Below, one piece after another: positions 1 through 8,436 of a stretch of DNA of 64,000 nt (positions are counted from its first letter, which is position 1; each line of letters opens with the position of its first letter). Below the pieces are notes generated by a model that was given only the letters and a program-made list of their open reading frames with translations, had not been told where the DNA came from and made no database searches. The position numbers and the translations under genes are program-made. This DNA comes from Streptomyces deccanensis (GTDB taxonomy: Bacteria > Actinomycetota > Actinomycetes > Streptomycetales > Streptomycetaceae): positions 1,612,001 to 1,676,000 of the forward strand of contig NZ_CP092431.1 of NCBI RefSeq assembly GCF_022385335.1, read 5' to 3'.

Positions 1-15
1 AGGGGCACTGACTTC

Positions 16-747
16 ATGAGCGACAACAGTCTGCGGGTCGTCTGGGTCTACCCGGACCTGCTCAGCACCTACGGCGACCAGGGCAACGTCCTCGTCGTCG
101 AGCGCCGGGCGCGTCAGCGCGGCCTGGACGTGGCCCGGCTGGACGTGCGCAGCGACCAGCCGATCCCGACCTCCGGCGACATCTATCTGATCGGCGGCGG
201 CGAGGACCGGCCGCAGCGGCTGGCCGCCGAGCGGCTGCGCCGTGACCGGCACCTGTACCAGGCGGTGAACAACGGCGCGATCGTCTTCGCGGTCTGCGCC
301 GGCTACCAGATCCTCGGCCACGAGTTCGTCAACGACCTCGGCCAGCGCGAGCCCGGCCTCGGCCTGCTCGACGTGACGACGACCCGGGGCGAGGGCGAGC
401 GGTGCGTCGGCGACGTCCTCGCGGACATCGACCCGCGCCTCGGACTGCCGCAGCTGACCGGGTTCGAGAACCACCAGGGCGTCACCCACCTCGGCCCCAC
501 CGCCCGCCCGCTGGCGCAGGTGCGGCTCGGCAAGGGCAACGGGACGGGCGACGGCACGGAGGGCGCGTACAACGACACCGTGTTCGGTACGTACATGCAC
601 GGGCCGGTGCTGGCGCGGAACCCGCAGATCGCGGACCTGCTGCTGAAGCTGGCACTGGACGTGAACGCGCTGCCGCCGACCGACGACCGCTGGTTCGAGG
701 CGCTGCGCGACGAGCGGATCTCGTCGGCCCAGCAGCAGCCCGCGTAA
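16..747 (+). CDS. gatD: Lipid II isoglutaminyl synthase, glutamine amidotransferase subunit GatD
   Basis: Glutaminase half of the MurT-GatD enzyme, which amidates the D-glutamate of lipid II stem peptides in the cytoplasm. The 243 residues match the usual family length and the CobB/CobQ-like class I amidotransferase fold. The nucleophile Cys lies in VFAVCAGYQILG (near residue 94) and the catalytic His in GTYMHGPVL (near residue 195). The MurT ligase partner normally sits directly upstream, which would be beyond the left edge. The role is inferred from family membership; a cobyric-acid-type amidotransferase is the main alternative but is longer. Confidence 0.9.
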   Translation: MSDNSLRVVWVYPDLLSTYGDQGNVLVVERRARQRGLDVARLDVRSDQPIPTSGDIYLIGGGEDRPQRLAAERLRRDRHLYQAVNNGAIVFAVCAGYQILGHEFVNDLGQREPGLGLLDVTTTRGEGERCVGDVLADIDPRLGLPQLTGFENHQGVTHLGPTARPLAQVRLGKGNGTGDGTEGAYNDTVFGTYMHGPVLARNPQIADLLLKLALDVNALPPTDDRWFEALRDERISSAQQQPA

Positions 748-920
748 CGCGTCCGGCAGGGGCCCGGGCACCTGAGAAACGGTTCCTCAGTGCCCGTACG
801 ACAGCCCATCCGTAGCGGCTCTCGCTCACCTGTGACAGCCCGTCTGACCAGGCCTGCGCTCACCTGTGCGGGGCCGTCCAGCAGGCGGACGCCCGCTACG
901 GCCCCGCCCCCTGCCGCCGG

Positions 921-926
921 TAGGGT
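921..926 (+). promoter_or_regulatory. Possible -10 box for pfkA
   Basis: TAGGGT in the 243-bp gap between gatD and pfkA fits the streptomycete -10 pattern TAGxxT and lies 64 bp before the chosen start. No convincing -35 is seen, so this is tentative. Confidence 0.35.
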
Positions 927-990
927 GGCGGGGATTCCAGCCGGACAACGTGGTCCGGTCCCCGGCCCACGTCGAGAAGGTATTCGGGCT

Positions 991-2016
991 ATGCGCATTG
1001 GTGTCCTCACGTCCGGCGGCGACTGTCCTGGACTGAACGCCGTCATCCGGTCCGTCGTGCACCGCGCCGTCGTCGACCACGGCGACGAGGTCATCGGCTT
1101 CCGGGACGGCTGGAAAGGCCTCCTGGAGTGCGACTACCTCAAGCTCGACCTGGACTCCGTGGCCGGCATCCTGGCCCGCGGCGGCACGATCCTCGGATCC
1201 TCCCGGGTCCAGCCCTCGCATCTGCGCGACGGCGTGGAGCGGGCCAAGGGCCATGTCGAGGAGCTGGGTCTCGACGCGATCATCCCCATCGGCGGTGAGG
1301 GCACGCTCAAGGCCGCCCGGCTGATGTCGGACAGCGGGCTGCCGGTCGTCGGCGTGCCGAAGACCATCGACAACGACATCGCGGTCACGGACGTCACGTT
1401 CGGCTTCGACACGGCCGTCGGGGTCGCGACCGAGGCCCTGGACCGGCTGAAGACCACCGCCGAGTCCCACCAGCGGGTGCTGGTCGTGGAGGTCATGGGC
1501 CGCCACACCGGCTGGATCGCGCTCCACTCCGGTATGGCGGCCGGCGCGCACGCCATCGTCGTACCGGAACGGCCCTTCGACATCGACGAGTTGACCACGA
1601 AGGTCGCCGAGCGGTTCTCGGCGGGCAAGCGGTTCGCGATCGTCGTCGCGGCGGAGGGCGCCAAGCCGAAGGCCGGGTCGATGGATTTCGACGAGGGCGG
1701 CAAGGACATCTACGGGCACGAGCGGTTCGCGGGGATCGCGCGGCAGCTGTCGATCGAGCTGGAGCAGCGCCTCGGGAAGGAGGCGCGGCCGGTGATCCTC
1801 GGGCATGTGCAGCGCGGCGGTACGCCGACCGCGTACGACCGGGTGCTGGCGACCCGGTTCGGGTGGCACGCGGTGGAGGCCGTGCACCGGGGTGAGTTCG
1901 GGCACATGACCGCGCTGCGGGGGACCGACATCGTGATGGTGCCGCTCGCGGAGGCGGTGGAGACGTTGAAGACGGTGCCGTCGGAGCGGTACGCCGAGGC
2001 GGAGTGCGTGCTGTGA
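991..2016 (+). CDS. pfkA: ATP-dependent 6-phosphofructokinase
   Basis: Phosphorylates fructose 6-phosphate to fructose 1,6-bisphosphate in glycolysis. The protein is 341 residues, typical for actinomycete PfkA, and begins with the family N-terminus (MRIGVLTSGGDCPGLNAVIR). The substrate loops GGEGTL and PKTIDNDI are present. This combination of Gly at the '104' position with Lys at the '124' position is known from actinomycete ATP-dependent enzymes, whereas PPi-dependent ones carry Asp at 104. I chose the ATG after GAGAAGG (974-980). The open frame extends further upstream, but that stretch has no family similarity. Streptomyces often carry several pfkA paralogues, so this may not be the main one. 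Confidence 0.95.
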   Translation: MRIGVLTSGGDCPGLNAVIRSVVHRAVVDHGDEVIGFRDGWKGLLECDYLKLDLDSVAGILARGGTILGSSRVQPSHLRDGVERAKGHVEELGLDAIIPIGGEGTLKAARLMSDSGLPVVGVPKTIDNDIAVTDVTFGFDTAVGVATEALDRLKTTAESHQRVLVVEVMGRHTGWIALHSGMAAGAHAIVVPERPFDIDELTTKVAERFSAGKRFAIVVAAEGAKPKAGSMDFDEGGKDIYGHERFAGIARQLSIELEQRLGKEARPVILGHVQRGGTPTAYDRVLATRFGWHAVEAVHRGEFGHMTALRGTDIVMVPLAEAVETLKTVPSERYAEAECVL

Positions 2017-2061
2017 GTTCCGACTAGGAGCTCGGTCCAGCGGGTGGTTCGTCGGCTGCGG

Positions 2062-2100
2062 GTGGTTCGTGGTTGATCGCGCAGTTCCCCGCGCCCCTGA
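2062..2100 (-). repeat. Dispersed Streptomyces intergenic repeat, copy 1
   Basis: Read on the minus strand it gives GGGGCGCGGGGAACTGCGCG followed by ATCAACCACGAACCACC. It matches the copies near 21975 and 36799. All three are between genes. Elements of this type are common in Streptomyces intergenic DNA; their function is unknown to me. Confidence 0.7.
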
Positions 2101-2116
2101 AGGGGCTCGATGCTCT

Positions 2117-2144
2117 GCCCCCGGTCGTAGCCGCGACCGGGGGC
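2117..2144. terminator. Hairpin terminator after pfkA
   Basis: Perfect 11-bp inverted repeat (GCCCCCGGTCG / CGACCGGGGGC) with a 6-nt loop. It lies about 100 bp past the pfkA stop and just before the next gene. There is no T-run, as is usual for actinomycete terminators. Confidence 0.7.
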
Positions 2145-2202
2145 GGTTCTAGTCTGGGGGCGGACGTACAGCGCTCAACCCCCACGAAACAGGAGCCGGC
2201 GG

Positions 2203-3147
2203 ATGGATCACAGCGGGCACGGTATGGGGCTTCTGCCCTTCACCCTCGGGCGGGGGCTCGCGTGGTCGGCCGACCCGTTCTTCCTGATCGCCTGTCTGAC
2301 GGCCCTCGGTCTCTACGGCTGGGGAGTCGCGCGGCTGGTGCGGCGCGGGGACAAGTGGCCCGTCGGGCGGACCGTCGCGTTCGTCGTCGGGGTGCTGCTC
2401 GTGGTGCTGGTGACGTGCACCGGGCTGAACGACTACGGCATGGTCATGTTCAGCGTGCACATGGTGCAGCACATGGTGATCAGCATGTTGGCGCCGATCG
2501 TGCTGTTGCTGGGGGCGCCGATGACCCTGGCGCTGCGGGCGCTGCCGGTGGCGGGGAAGGGGCGCACGGGCCCGCGTGAGCTGCTGCTGAAGTTCCTGCA
2601 CAGCTGGTACATGAAGATCGTCACGCATCCGGCGTTCACGATCCCGATGTTCATCGCGAGCCTCTACGGGCTGTACTTCACCCCGTTGTTCGACTTCCTG
2701 ATGGGGTCGACGCCGGGGCACATCGTGATGATGACGCACTTCCTGCTGGTCGGGCTGTTCTTCTTCTGGCCGATCATGGGCGTGGACCCGGGCCCGCACC
2801 GGCCCGGCTATCTGATGCGGATGCTGGAACTGTTCGCGGGCATGCCGTTCCACGCCTTCTTCGGCATCGCGCTGATGATGGCGTCCGCCCCGATGGTCAA
2901 GACGTACGAGAACCCGCCCGCCTCCCTCGGCATCGACGCCCTCGCCGACCAGAACGCGGCCGGTGGCATCGCCTGGGCCTTCAGCGAGATCCCCTCGGTG
3001 CTCGTGCTGCTGGCGCTGCTCTTCCAGTGGTACAACTCCGAGCAGCGGCAGGCCCGGCGCACGGACCGCGCGGCCGACCGGGACGGCGACAAGGAACTGG
3101 AGGCGTACAACGCCTACCTCGCCTCGCTGAACGCTCGTAATCGCTGA
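2203..3147 (+). CDS. Cytochrome c oxidase assembly protein, CtaG (caa3-type) family
   Basis: Polytopic membrane protein of 314 residues with about seven hydrophobic segments (near 25-45, 60-80, 88-110, 145-170, 175-195, 205-225 and 255-275). It is of the CtaG/YppD-type family linked to copper delivery for cytochrome c oxidase. The short N-terminus is rich in His and Met (MDHSGHGMG), and conserved His residues follow in HMVQHMV, which fits copper handling. The ATG follows AGGAG. It appears monocistronic, between the hairpin after pfkA and the promoter of the lipoprotein gene. The copper role is inferred from the family, not shown by the sequence. Confidence 0.85.
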   Translation: MDHSGHGMGLLPFTLGRGLAWSADPFFLIACLTALGLYGWGVARLVRRGDKWPVGRTVAFVVGVLLVVLVTCTGLNDYGMVMFSVHMVQHMVISMLAPIVLLLGAPMTLALRALPVAGKGRTGPRELLLKFLHSWYMKIVTHPAFTIPMFIASLYGLYFTPLFDFLMGSTPGHIVMMTHFLLVGLFFFWPIMGVDPGPHRPGYLMRMLELFAGMPFHAFFGIALMMASAPMVKTYENPPASLGIDALADQNAAGGIAWAFSEIPSVLVLLALLFQWYNSEQRQARRTDRAADRDGDKELEAYNAYLASLNARNR

Positions 3148-3223
3148 GCCTCATTTCTTTTTCTTGCCCTGCGTGTCCTCATTCTTTTCTTTGGCCACAG
3201 GACCGTGCCCCTTTTCTTTTCTC

Positions 3224-3254
3224 TTGACGGAAAGGCTTTGCCCTTCAGTAGCAT
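3224..3254 (+). promoter_or_regulatory. Probable promoter of the PASTA lipoprotein/kinase operon
   Basis: TTGACG (3224-3229) and TAGCAT (3249-3254) are separated by 19 bp, in a pyrimidine-rich, unusually AT-rich stretch. A small stem-loop (CCCCGC / GCGGGG, 3265-3285) follows in the untranslated leader. Confidence 0.55.
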
Positions 3255-3314
3255 GATGCGTGAGCCCCGCATACGCTCTGCGGGGTGACGGGGGAAACCG
3301 CGGGGGGAGCGGTC

Positions 3315-4847
3315 ATGACCATTCGCGCACGTTTGCGAACATGTTTGCTATTGATGGGTGTACTGGTTCTCAGCGGTTGCGGCGAATCGGCGCCGTCACT
3401 GCTCGCGGTGACGGCCGTGGCCGCGGGGGTCCCGTCCCTCGCCCCCTTCTTCGACGAGGGCGAACGGCTCGGCCGTGACCAGCCCGACCTGCGGTCCCTC
3501 GAGCCGCACAGCGGTCTCCAACAGGGCAGCACCCCCGGTCTGTACGGGGGCACACGGAAGCCGAAGATCTGTGACGTGGGCAAGCTGGAGGATTTCCTCA
3601 CCGCTCCCGAGAACAAGAAAAAGGCTCAGGAATGGGCCCGGATCGTCGGGGTCGGCGTCGACCGCATCCCGGATTATCTCGGCGACCTCACCCCTGTTCT
3701 TCTGCGCCACGACACCCTCGTGAAGAACCACGACTACAAGAAGGGCAGGGCCGTCTCCTTCGACGCGCTGCTGGAAGCCGGGATCGCCGTATTGGTGGAC
3801 GACCAGGGACTGCCGGCCGTGAAGTGCAGCTGCGGAAATCCACTGCGCTCGTTCGCGGCGGACCCGGACCGCATCCGGGTGGACTTCGCCGGCGACAACG
3901 AGCAGTGGGAGGGCTACGACAAGGCCGCGGTGGTCGTCGTGAAGCCCGCGCCCGAGCAGTTGAAGGAGATCAAGCTTGTCGACGTCGACGATCCGGACCG
4001 GGGCATCAGCCGGGACGTCGGCACCACCGGTGAGTCCGACACGACGTTCGACACACGTGCGCGGCAGGCCGTGCCGAAGGTGCGGGGGTTGACCTTCGGC
4101 GAGGCGAGCGCAGCCATGGCGGAGAAGGGCTTGGCGGTGACGGTCGCCGGGGACGAGATGCCGCCGGGTGACGCGCCGGTGACCGGGTCCAGTCCCGGCC
4201 CGGGCGCCCGACTGGAGTTCGGCGCCCCGGTGGCACTGCACGTGGAGTGGCCCGGCGAGACGTCCGACACCGGCACCGACAGCACGGACAACACCGACGA
4301 TTCGGGGGCCGGTTCCAGGCCCGGCTCGAACGGTGGCTCGACCTCGGACGACGGGTCGGGATCGGACGGCGGTCCGACATCGGACGACGAGTCCAGTTCG
4401 AATGGCGGGTCGAGTGCGGACGGTGGGTCGGGAGCGGACGGTGGGTCGGGAGCGGACGGTGGGTCGGGTGCGGACGGTGGGTCGACCGGGACGGAGCCGG
4501 GGCCGACGGAGCCCTCGGACTCGGGCGGGTCGCCGACGGAGAACAGTTCGACGCCGACAGATCCGGGCACGACACCCTCGGACGGTGGCTCCTCCCCGAC
4601 GGATGACATGTCGTCGCCCGCGGAGTCCAGCACTCCCCCGCCCACGGACGTCACGTCCCTCACGCCCACGCCCTCCCCGTCCTCCGAGCGCCCCACGGAG
4701 GACCCCTCTCCGGACCCCACCCCCACGTCCGCTCCCGATCCGACCGGTGACCCACCGACCGACGCCCCGGGAAGTCCTGGGGACCCGAGCGATTCGGGGA
4801 CCCCGGGCGACCCCGTCGAGGAACCGGCCCAGTTCATGCGGATCTGA
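3315..4847 (+). CDS. PASTA-domain lipoprotein with long Ser/Gly/Asp/Pro-rich tail
   Basis: Secreted lipoprotein of 510 residues. The signal peptide ends in a lipobox (VLVLSGCG), so the mature Cys is near residue 22. Residues about 70-220 form a domain seen in streptomycete proteins annotated DUF6777 (assignment from memory). One PASTA domain (about 250-311, starting VPKVRGLTFGEA) follows; PASTA domains bind muropeptides. The last 200 residues are low-complexity and probably span or anchor in the cell wall. I chose the ATG that begins the signal peptide, after a GGGGGGAG Shine-Dalgarno. A protein kinase lies 16 bp downstream, so this is a candidate extracellular sensor for it. Confidence 0.8.
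   Translation: MTIRARLRTCLLLMGVLVLSGCGESAPSLLAVTAVAAGVPSLAPFFDEGERLGRDQPDLRSLEPHSGLQQGSTPGLYGGTRKPKICDVGKLEDFLTAPENKKKAQEWARIVGVGVDRIPDYLGDLTPVLLRHDTLVKNHDYKKGRAVSFDALLEAGIAVLVDDQGLPAVKCSCGNPLRSFAADPDRIRVDFAGDNEQWEGYDKAAVVVVKPAPEQLKEIKLVDVDDPDRGISRDVGTTGESDTTFDTRARQAVPKVRGLTFGEASAAMAEKGLAVTVAGDEMPPGDAPVTGSSPGPGARLEFGAPVALHVEWPGETSDTGTDSTDNTDDSGAGSRPGSNGGSTSDDGSGSDGGPTSDDESSSNGGSSADGGSGADGGSGADGGSGADGGSTGTEPGPTEPSDSGGSPTENSSTPTDPGTTPSDGGSSPTDDMSSPAESSTPPPTDVTSLTPTPSPSSERPTEDPSPDPTPTSAPDPTGDPPTDAPGSPGDPSDSGTPGDPVEEPAQFMRI
4419..4484 (+). repeat. 18-bp in-frame tandem repeat in the lipoprotein tail
   Basis: About 3.7 copies of GACGGTGGGTCGGGAGCG, encoding repeated Asp-Gly-Gly-Ser-Gly-Ala. The unit is a multiple of three, so copy-number change would alter tail length without a frameshift. 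Confidence 0.9.
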
Positions 4848-4863
4848 ACCCTGGGGGTGACCG

Positions 4864-6903
4864 ATGCAGTCAGGAGCACCGCATTCGGATTCGGGGGTCG
4901 GCCGGGTCATCGCCGATCGCTATCTCCTGCTGAACCAGCTGGGCAGCGGCGGCATGGGCCATGTCTGGCTGGCGCACGACCGTCAGCTGGACTGCAAGGT
5001 GGCGCTCAAAGAGGTCGTGTTCCGCCATCCCGGCGAGGCCGAGCGGGACCGCGCCGCCCGCGTGGCCCGCGCCCGCGCGGAGGCCCGGCACGCGGCGGGA
5101 CTGCGCGCCCACCCGAACGTGGTCACCGTGCACGACGTCCTGGAACACGACGCGCTGCCGTGGATCGTCATGGAGTACGTGCCGGGGGCCCTCGATCTCA
5201 AGGCGCTGGTGGCCCAGCGGGGCGCCCTCGCACCCGCCGAGTGCGCCCGGATCGGGCTCGCCGTGCTGGACGCGCTGACCGCCGGGCACGAACGCGGCGT
5301 CATGCACCGGGACGTCAAGCCGGCCAACATCCTGCTCGCCCCGGACCGCACCGGATCGCCGTACGCCCGTGTCCTCCTCACCGACTACGGCATCTCCGTC
5401 CAGCCGGACACCCAGGAGACCCGGTACACCCGGACCCACGTCCTGGTCGGGACCGCCGGGTATCTGGCACCCGAGCGGGCGCAGGGCGGGCCGCCGACCG
5501 CCGCGTCCGACCTGTTCTCGCTGGGCTGCACGCTCTACCACGCCGTCGAGGGGTACGGGCCCTTCGACCGCGACTCGGAGATCGCGGCGCTCACCGCCGT
5601 CGTCCTGGAGGAGCCGCGTCCCATGCTGCGGGCGGGCGCGCTGGAGCCGGTGCTGGCCGCCATGCTCACCAAGGATCCCGTGCGCCGGATCACCGCCGCC
5701 GAGACCGAGGCGGCACTCTCCGCGATCGTCACACCCCAGGCCCACCCACGTACCGCGCCCGACCTCGGCTCGCAACCGCAGTGGGCGAGCGAGCCCACGC
5801 ACACGGCGGAGCCACGACACCCCTTCGCCTCGCCCGTCGCCCACGAGACGCCCTGGTACGTGCCCCCGGCCGGACACGGCGGCCACGGACACGGCGTGCC
5901 GGAAGGAGCGGGAGCCCAGGCGCGTGAGGACGGCTGGTCCCCGGCGGAGCACCGGGCGGCAGGCGCCGGCGGCGACGGCTTCGCCCCTCCCCCAGGGTCC
6001 ACCGGCGGGGGCACGGCAGGAGGCCCGGGCCCGGGCTCCGGTGGACATCGCCGTCGGCACCGCAGCCGGGCTCTGCTCGCGGGCGTGGCCACCACCCTCG
6101 GTCTCGCCCTCATCGTCGGCGGGACCTGGTACGCCATGGGCAACATGAAGGAGCTGACGGACGGCCTCGGCGGCGGAGCCACCGGGAGCGCCGCGCTGCC
6201 GTACGGCGGGTCCGTGGGGCTGACCGAGCCGCTCAAGGACGGCGACTGCGTGGACGTCACCTGGACCGGCGCTCCGTTCGCGGATGCCCCCCGGCTCCGG
6301 ATCGTGCCCGGGTGCGCGGGGCCCACGATGGACGGACAGGTGATGGCCTCCTACGAGGCCTCGTCCGCCGAGGACGCCCGCGCGGGCGGAGCCGCCCAGT
6401 GCGAGCAGCTCACCGTGGAGGCCCGGGACAGGCTCGTGGACGTCCGCACCTACGCCGTGCTGCCGACCGACGACGGCTTCGACGCCGCCGGGCATCGGGT
6501 CGCCTGTCTGCTGCTGGGCGAGCGCAGGCCGGTGTTCGGGCCGATCGGTGAGTACCGCACAGAAGGTGAGACGGTGCTCGTCGACGTGGCCACCCTGCAG
6601 AAGCAGGACTGCCTCGACATGATCTCCAGCAACAGGCTCCGACTGGTCTCCTGCCAGGAACGTCACGACGAGAAGGTGCTCGGATTCCACGAGATGAGTC
6701 CCGGCACCACCTACGACGATGCCCACGAGCAGGCTCGCGCCGCCTGCGAGAAGAACCTGCCGCCGCAGGAGTACGGCTATGAGCCCGGCCGGACCGGCTC
6801 GGGTTTCTGGCTCAGCGAGGACGGCTGGAAAAAGGGGGCACATTTCGTCGTCTGCACTGTCATTTCCGATACAGGGGGCACCATGGAGGGAGAAGAAGCC
6901 TGA
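4864..6903 (+). CDS. Membrane-bound Ser/Thr protein kinase
   Basis: Hanks-type kinase of 679 residues. The N-terminal kinase domain (about 18-280) has the glycine loop GSGGMGHV, catalytic Lys in VALKEV, the catalytic loop HRDVKPANILL and GTAGYLAPE after the activation loop. The metal-binding motif is DYG rather than DFG. A Pro/Gly-rich linker leads to one membrane helix near 402-425 (LLAGVATTLGLALIVGG). The extracellular part (about 430-679) has several Cys and no PASTA repeat. Only 16 bp separate it from the PASTA lipoprotein, and a 51-residue membrane protein follows, so the three probably form one signalling operon. Confidence 0.9.
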   Translation: MQSGAPHSDSGVGRVIADRYLLLNQLGSGGMGHVWLAHDRQLDCKVALKEVVFRHPGEAERDRAARVARARAEARHAAGLRAHPNVVTVHDVLEHDALPWIVMEYVPGALDLKALVAQRGALAPAECARIGLAVLDALTAGHERGVMHRDVKPANILLAPDRTGSPYARVLLTDYGISVQPDTQETRYTRTHVLVGTAGYLAPERAQGGPPTAASDLFSLGCTLYHAVEGYGPFDRDSEIAALTAVVLEEPRPMLRAGALEPVLAAMLTKDPVRRITAAETEAALSAIVTPQAHPRTAPDLGSQPQWASEPTHTAEPRHPFASPVAHETPWYVPPAGHGGHGHGVPEGAGAQAREDGWSPAEHRAAGAGGDGFAPPPGSTGGGTAGGPGPGSGGHRRRHRSRALLAGVATTLGLALIVGGTWYAMGNMKELTDGLGGGATGSAALPYGGSVGLTEPLKDGDCVDVTWTGAPFADAPRLRIVPGCAGPTMDGQVMASYEASSAEDARAGGAAQCEQLTVEARDRLVDVRTYAVLPTDDGFDAAGHRVACLLLGERRPVFGPIGEYRTEGETVLVDVATLQKQDCLDMISSNRLRLVSCQERHDEKVLGFHEMSPGTTYDDAHEQARAACEKNLPPQEYGYEPGRTGSGFWLSEDGWKKGAHFVVCTVISDTGGTMEGEEA

Positions 6904-6925
6904 GGACCTGAGAAAGGGTGTTGCG

Positions 6926-7081
6926 ATGCCCGGTTCGACGAAGGCCATGGGAGTGCTCACCTTGGGTGGGCTGGTCATGGTGACCGCCTACTCGGTGGCC
7001 CTCGGCAGCAATGGCTGGCTGTGGTTCGGCTGGGTCGTCCTGGGCCTGCTGACCTTGGGCATGGTGGCGGCGCGCACCTGA
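6926..7081 (+). CDS. Small two-helix membrane protein
   Basis: A 51-residue protein with two hydrophobic segments (about 8-24 and 27-46) and almost no soluble part. The ATG follows AAAGGG with good spacing and lies 22 bp after the kinase stop, so it is likely the last gene of that operon. I do not recognise the family. Its third codon positions are GC-rich, which supports real coding. It could be an accessory subunit of the kinase. Confidence 0.65.
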   Translation: MPGSTKAMGVLTLGGLVMVTAYSVALGSNGWLWFGWVVLGLLTLGMVAART

Positions 7082-7106
7082 GACCCGTCGACGGCAGGTC
7101 TCAGGT
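7076..7106. terminator. Bidirectional terminator overlapping two stop codons
   Basis: Perfect 10-bp inverted repeat ACCTGAGACC / GGTCTCAGGT with an 11-nt loop. The left arm contains the stop of the small membrane protein and the right arm contains the stop of the convergent sensor kinase. Confidence 0.7.
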
Positions 7107-8336
7107 CCGGGGTATTCCCCCGTCCGGGTGTACGCCCGGCTGGTATTTGGGCAGCCGGGCGGTGATCTTCATGCCCGCGCCCACCGCGGTCTCGATGACC
7201 AGGCCGTGGTCGTCGCCGTACACCTGGCGGAGCCGCTCGTCGACGTTGCTGAGGCCGATGCCGCCCGAGGGGCTGGTCTCGCCGGCGAGGATGCGGCGGA
7301 GCACGTCGGGTTCCATGCCGACGCCGTCGTCCTCGATGACGACGAGCGCCTCGGCGCCGGCGTCCTGCGCGGTGATGCTGATGTGGCTCTTGCCCGCGGC
7401 GGTCACGGACCGGCCTTCGAGGCCGTGCTTCACCGCGTTCTCCACGAGCGGCTGGAGGCAGAGGAAGGGCAGGGTGACCGGCAGGACCTCGGGGGCTATC
7501 TGCAGCGTGACCGAGAGCCGGTCGCCGAAGCGGGCCCGGACCAGTGCCAGGTAGTGGTCGATGGCGTGGAGTTCGTCGGCGAGGGTGGTGAAGTCGCCGT
7601 GGCTGCGGAACGAGTAGCGGGTGAAGTCGGCGAACTCCAGCAGCAGTTCACGGGCGCGCTCGGGATCGGTGCGGACGAACGAGGCGATCACCGCGAGCGA
7701 GTTGAAGATGAAGTGCGGGGAGATCTGGGCACGCAGGGCCTTGATCTCGGCCTCGATCAGGCGGGTGCGGGACTGGTCGAGGTCGGCCAGTTCGAGTTGG
7801 ACGGAGACCCAGCGGGCGACCTCGCCGGCCGCCCGGACGAGCACGGCGGACTCGCGGGGCGCGCAGGCGACGAGCGCGCCGTGGACGCGGTCGTCGACGG
7901 TGAGGGGGGCGACCACCGCCCAGCGCACCGGGCAGTCGATGATGTCGCAGGTCAGCCGGAAGGCCTCGCCCCGGCCGGTCTCCAACGGGCCCGCCAGGTG
8001 TCCCATGATCTCGGCGCGGTGGTGCTCCGCGACGCCCTCCCAGGCGAGGACCGACTCGTGGTCGGTGAGGCAGAGCGCGTCCGTGCCGAGGAGGGTGCGC
8101 AGCCGCTTGGCCGATCTGCGGGCCGTCTCCTCGGTGAGGCCGGCGCGCAGCGGGGGCGCGGCGAGGGTGGCGGTGTGCAGGGTCTGGAAGGTGGCGTGCT
8201 CGACGGGTGTGCCGAGGCCACCGAGGCTGTTGCGCGGGTGTGCCGTGCGGCGGCCGAGCCAGAAGCCGGCCGCGAGCAGCGGAAGCACGGCCACGCAGAA
8301 CCCGGCCAGGAAGCCGGTCACTTCACCACTCATCAC
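7101..8336 (-). CDS. LytS/YehU-type sensor histidine kinase
   Basis: Sensor kinase of 411 residues with one N-terminal membrane segment (about 5-28), a GAF-like sensory region (about 60-205), the His_kinase family H-box (AQISPHFIFNSL, His near 214) and a C-terminal ATPase domain (VENAVKHG; EDDGVGM; GIGLSNVDERL). Kinases with this box partner LytTR regulators, and one lies at the head of the same operon. The start is ATGATG after AGGAGGTGAG. The gene is last in the operon, 100 bp after the symporter. Sensing of an organic acid is inferred from neighbours only. Confidence 0.88.
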   Translation of the reverse strand: MMSGEVTGFLAGFCVAVLPLLAAGFWLGRRTAHPRNSLGGLGTPVEHATFQTLHTATLAAPPLRAGLTEETARRSAKRLRTLLGTDALCLTDHESVLAWEGVAEHHRAEIMGHLAGPLETGRGEAFRLTCDIIDCPVRWAVVAPLTVDDRVHGALVACAPRESAVLVRAAGEVARWVSVQLELADLDQSRTRLIEAEIKALRAQISPHFIFNSLAVIASFVRTDPERARELLLEFADFTRYSFRSHGDFTTLADELHAIDHYLALVRARFGDRLSVTLQIAPEVLPVTLPFLCLQPLVENAVKHGLEGRSVTAAGKSHISITAQDAGAEALVVIEDDGVGMEPDVLRRILAGETSPSGGIGLSNVDERLRQVYGDDHGLVIETAVGAGMKITARLPKYQPGVHPDGGIPRT

Positions 8337-8436
8337 TCACCTCCTGCATGTGGTACACCGCTCACCGCTCCTGGGTTCCCTTCCGCCGGTCCACGCGCGA
8401 GCCCGGTCGGGTGGGCCCGGTCCTCACCGCCGGTCG

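Noticed and set aside
4870..6978. Minus-strand 702-codon frame opposite the kinase
   Set aside because: Shadow of a gene with intact kinase motifs on the plus strand.
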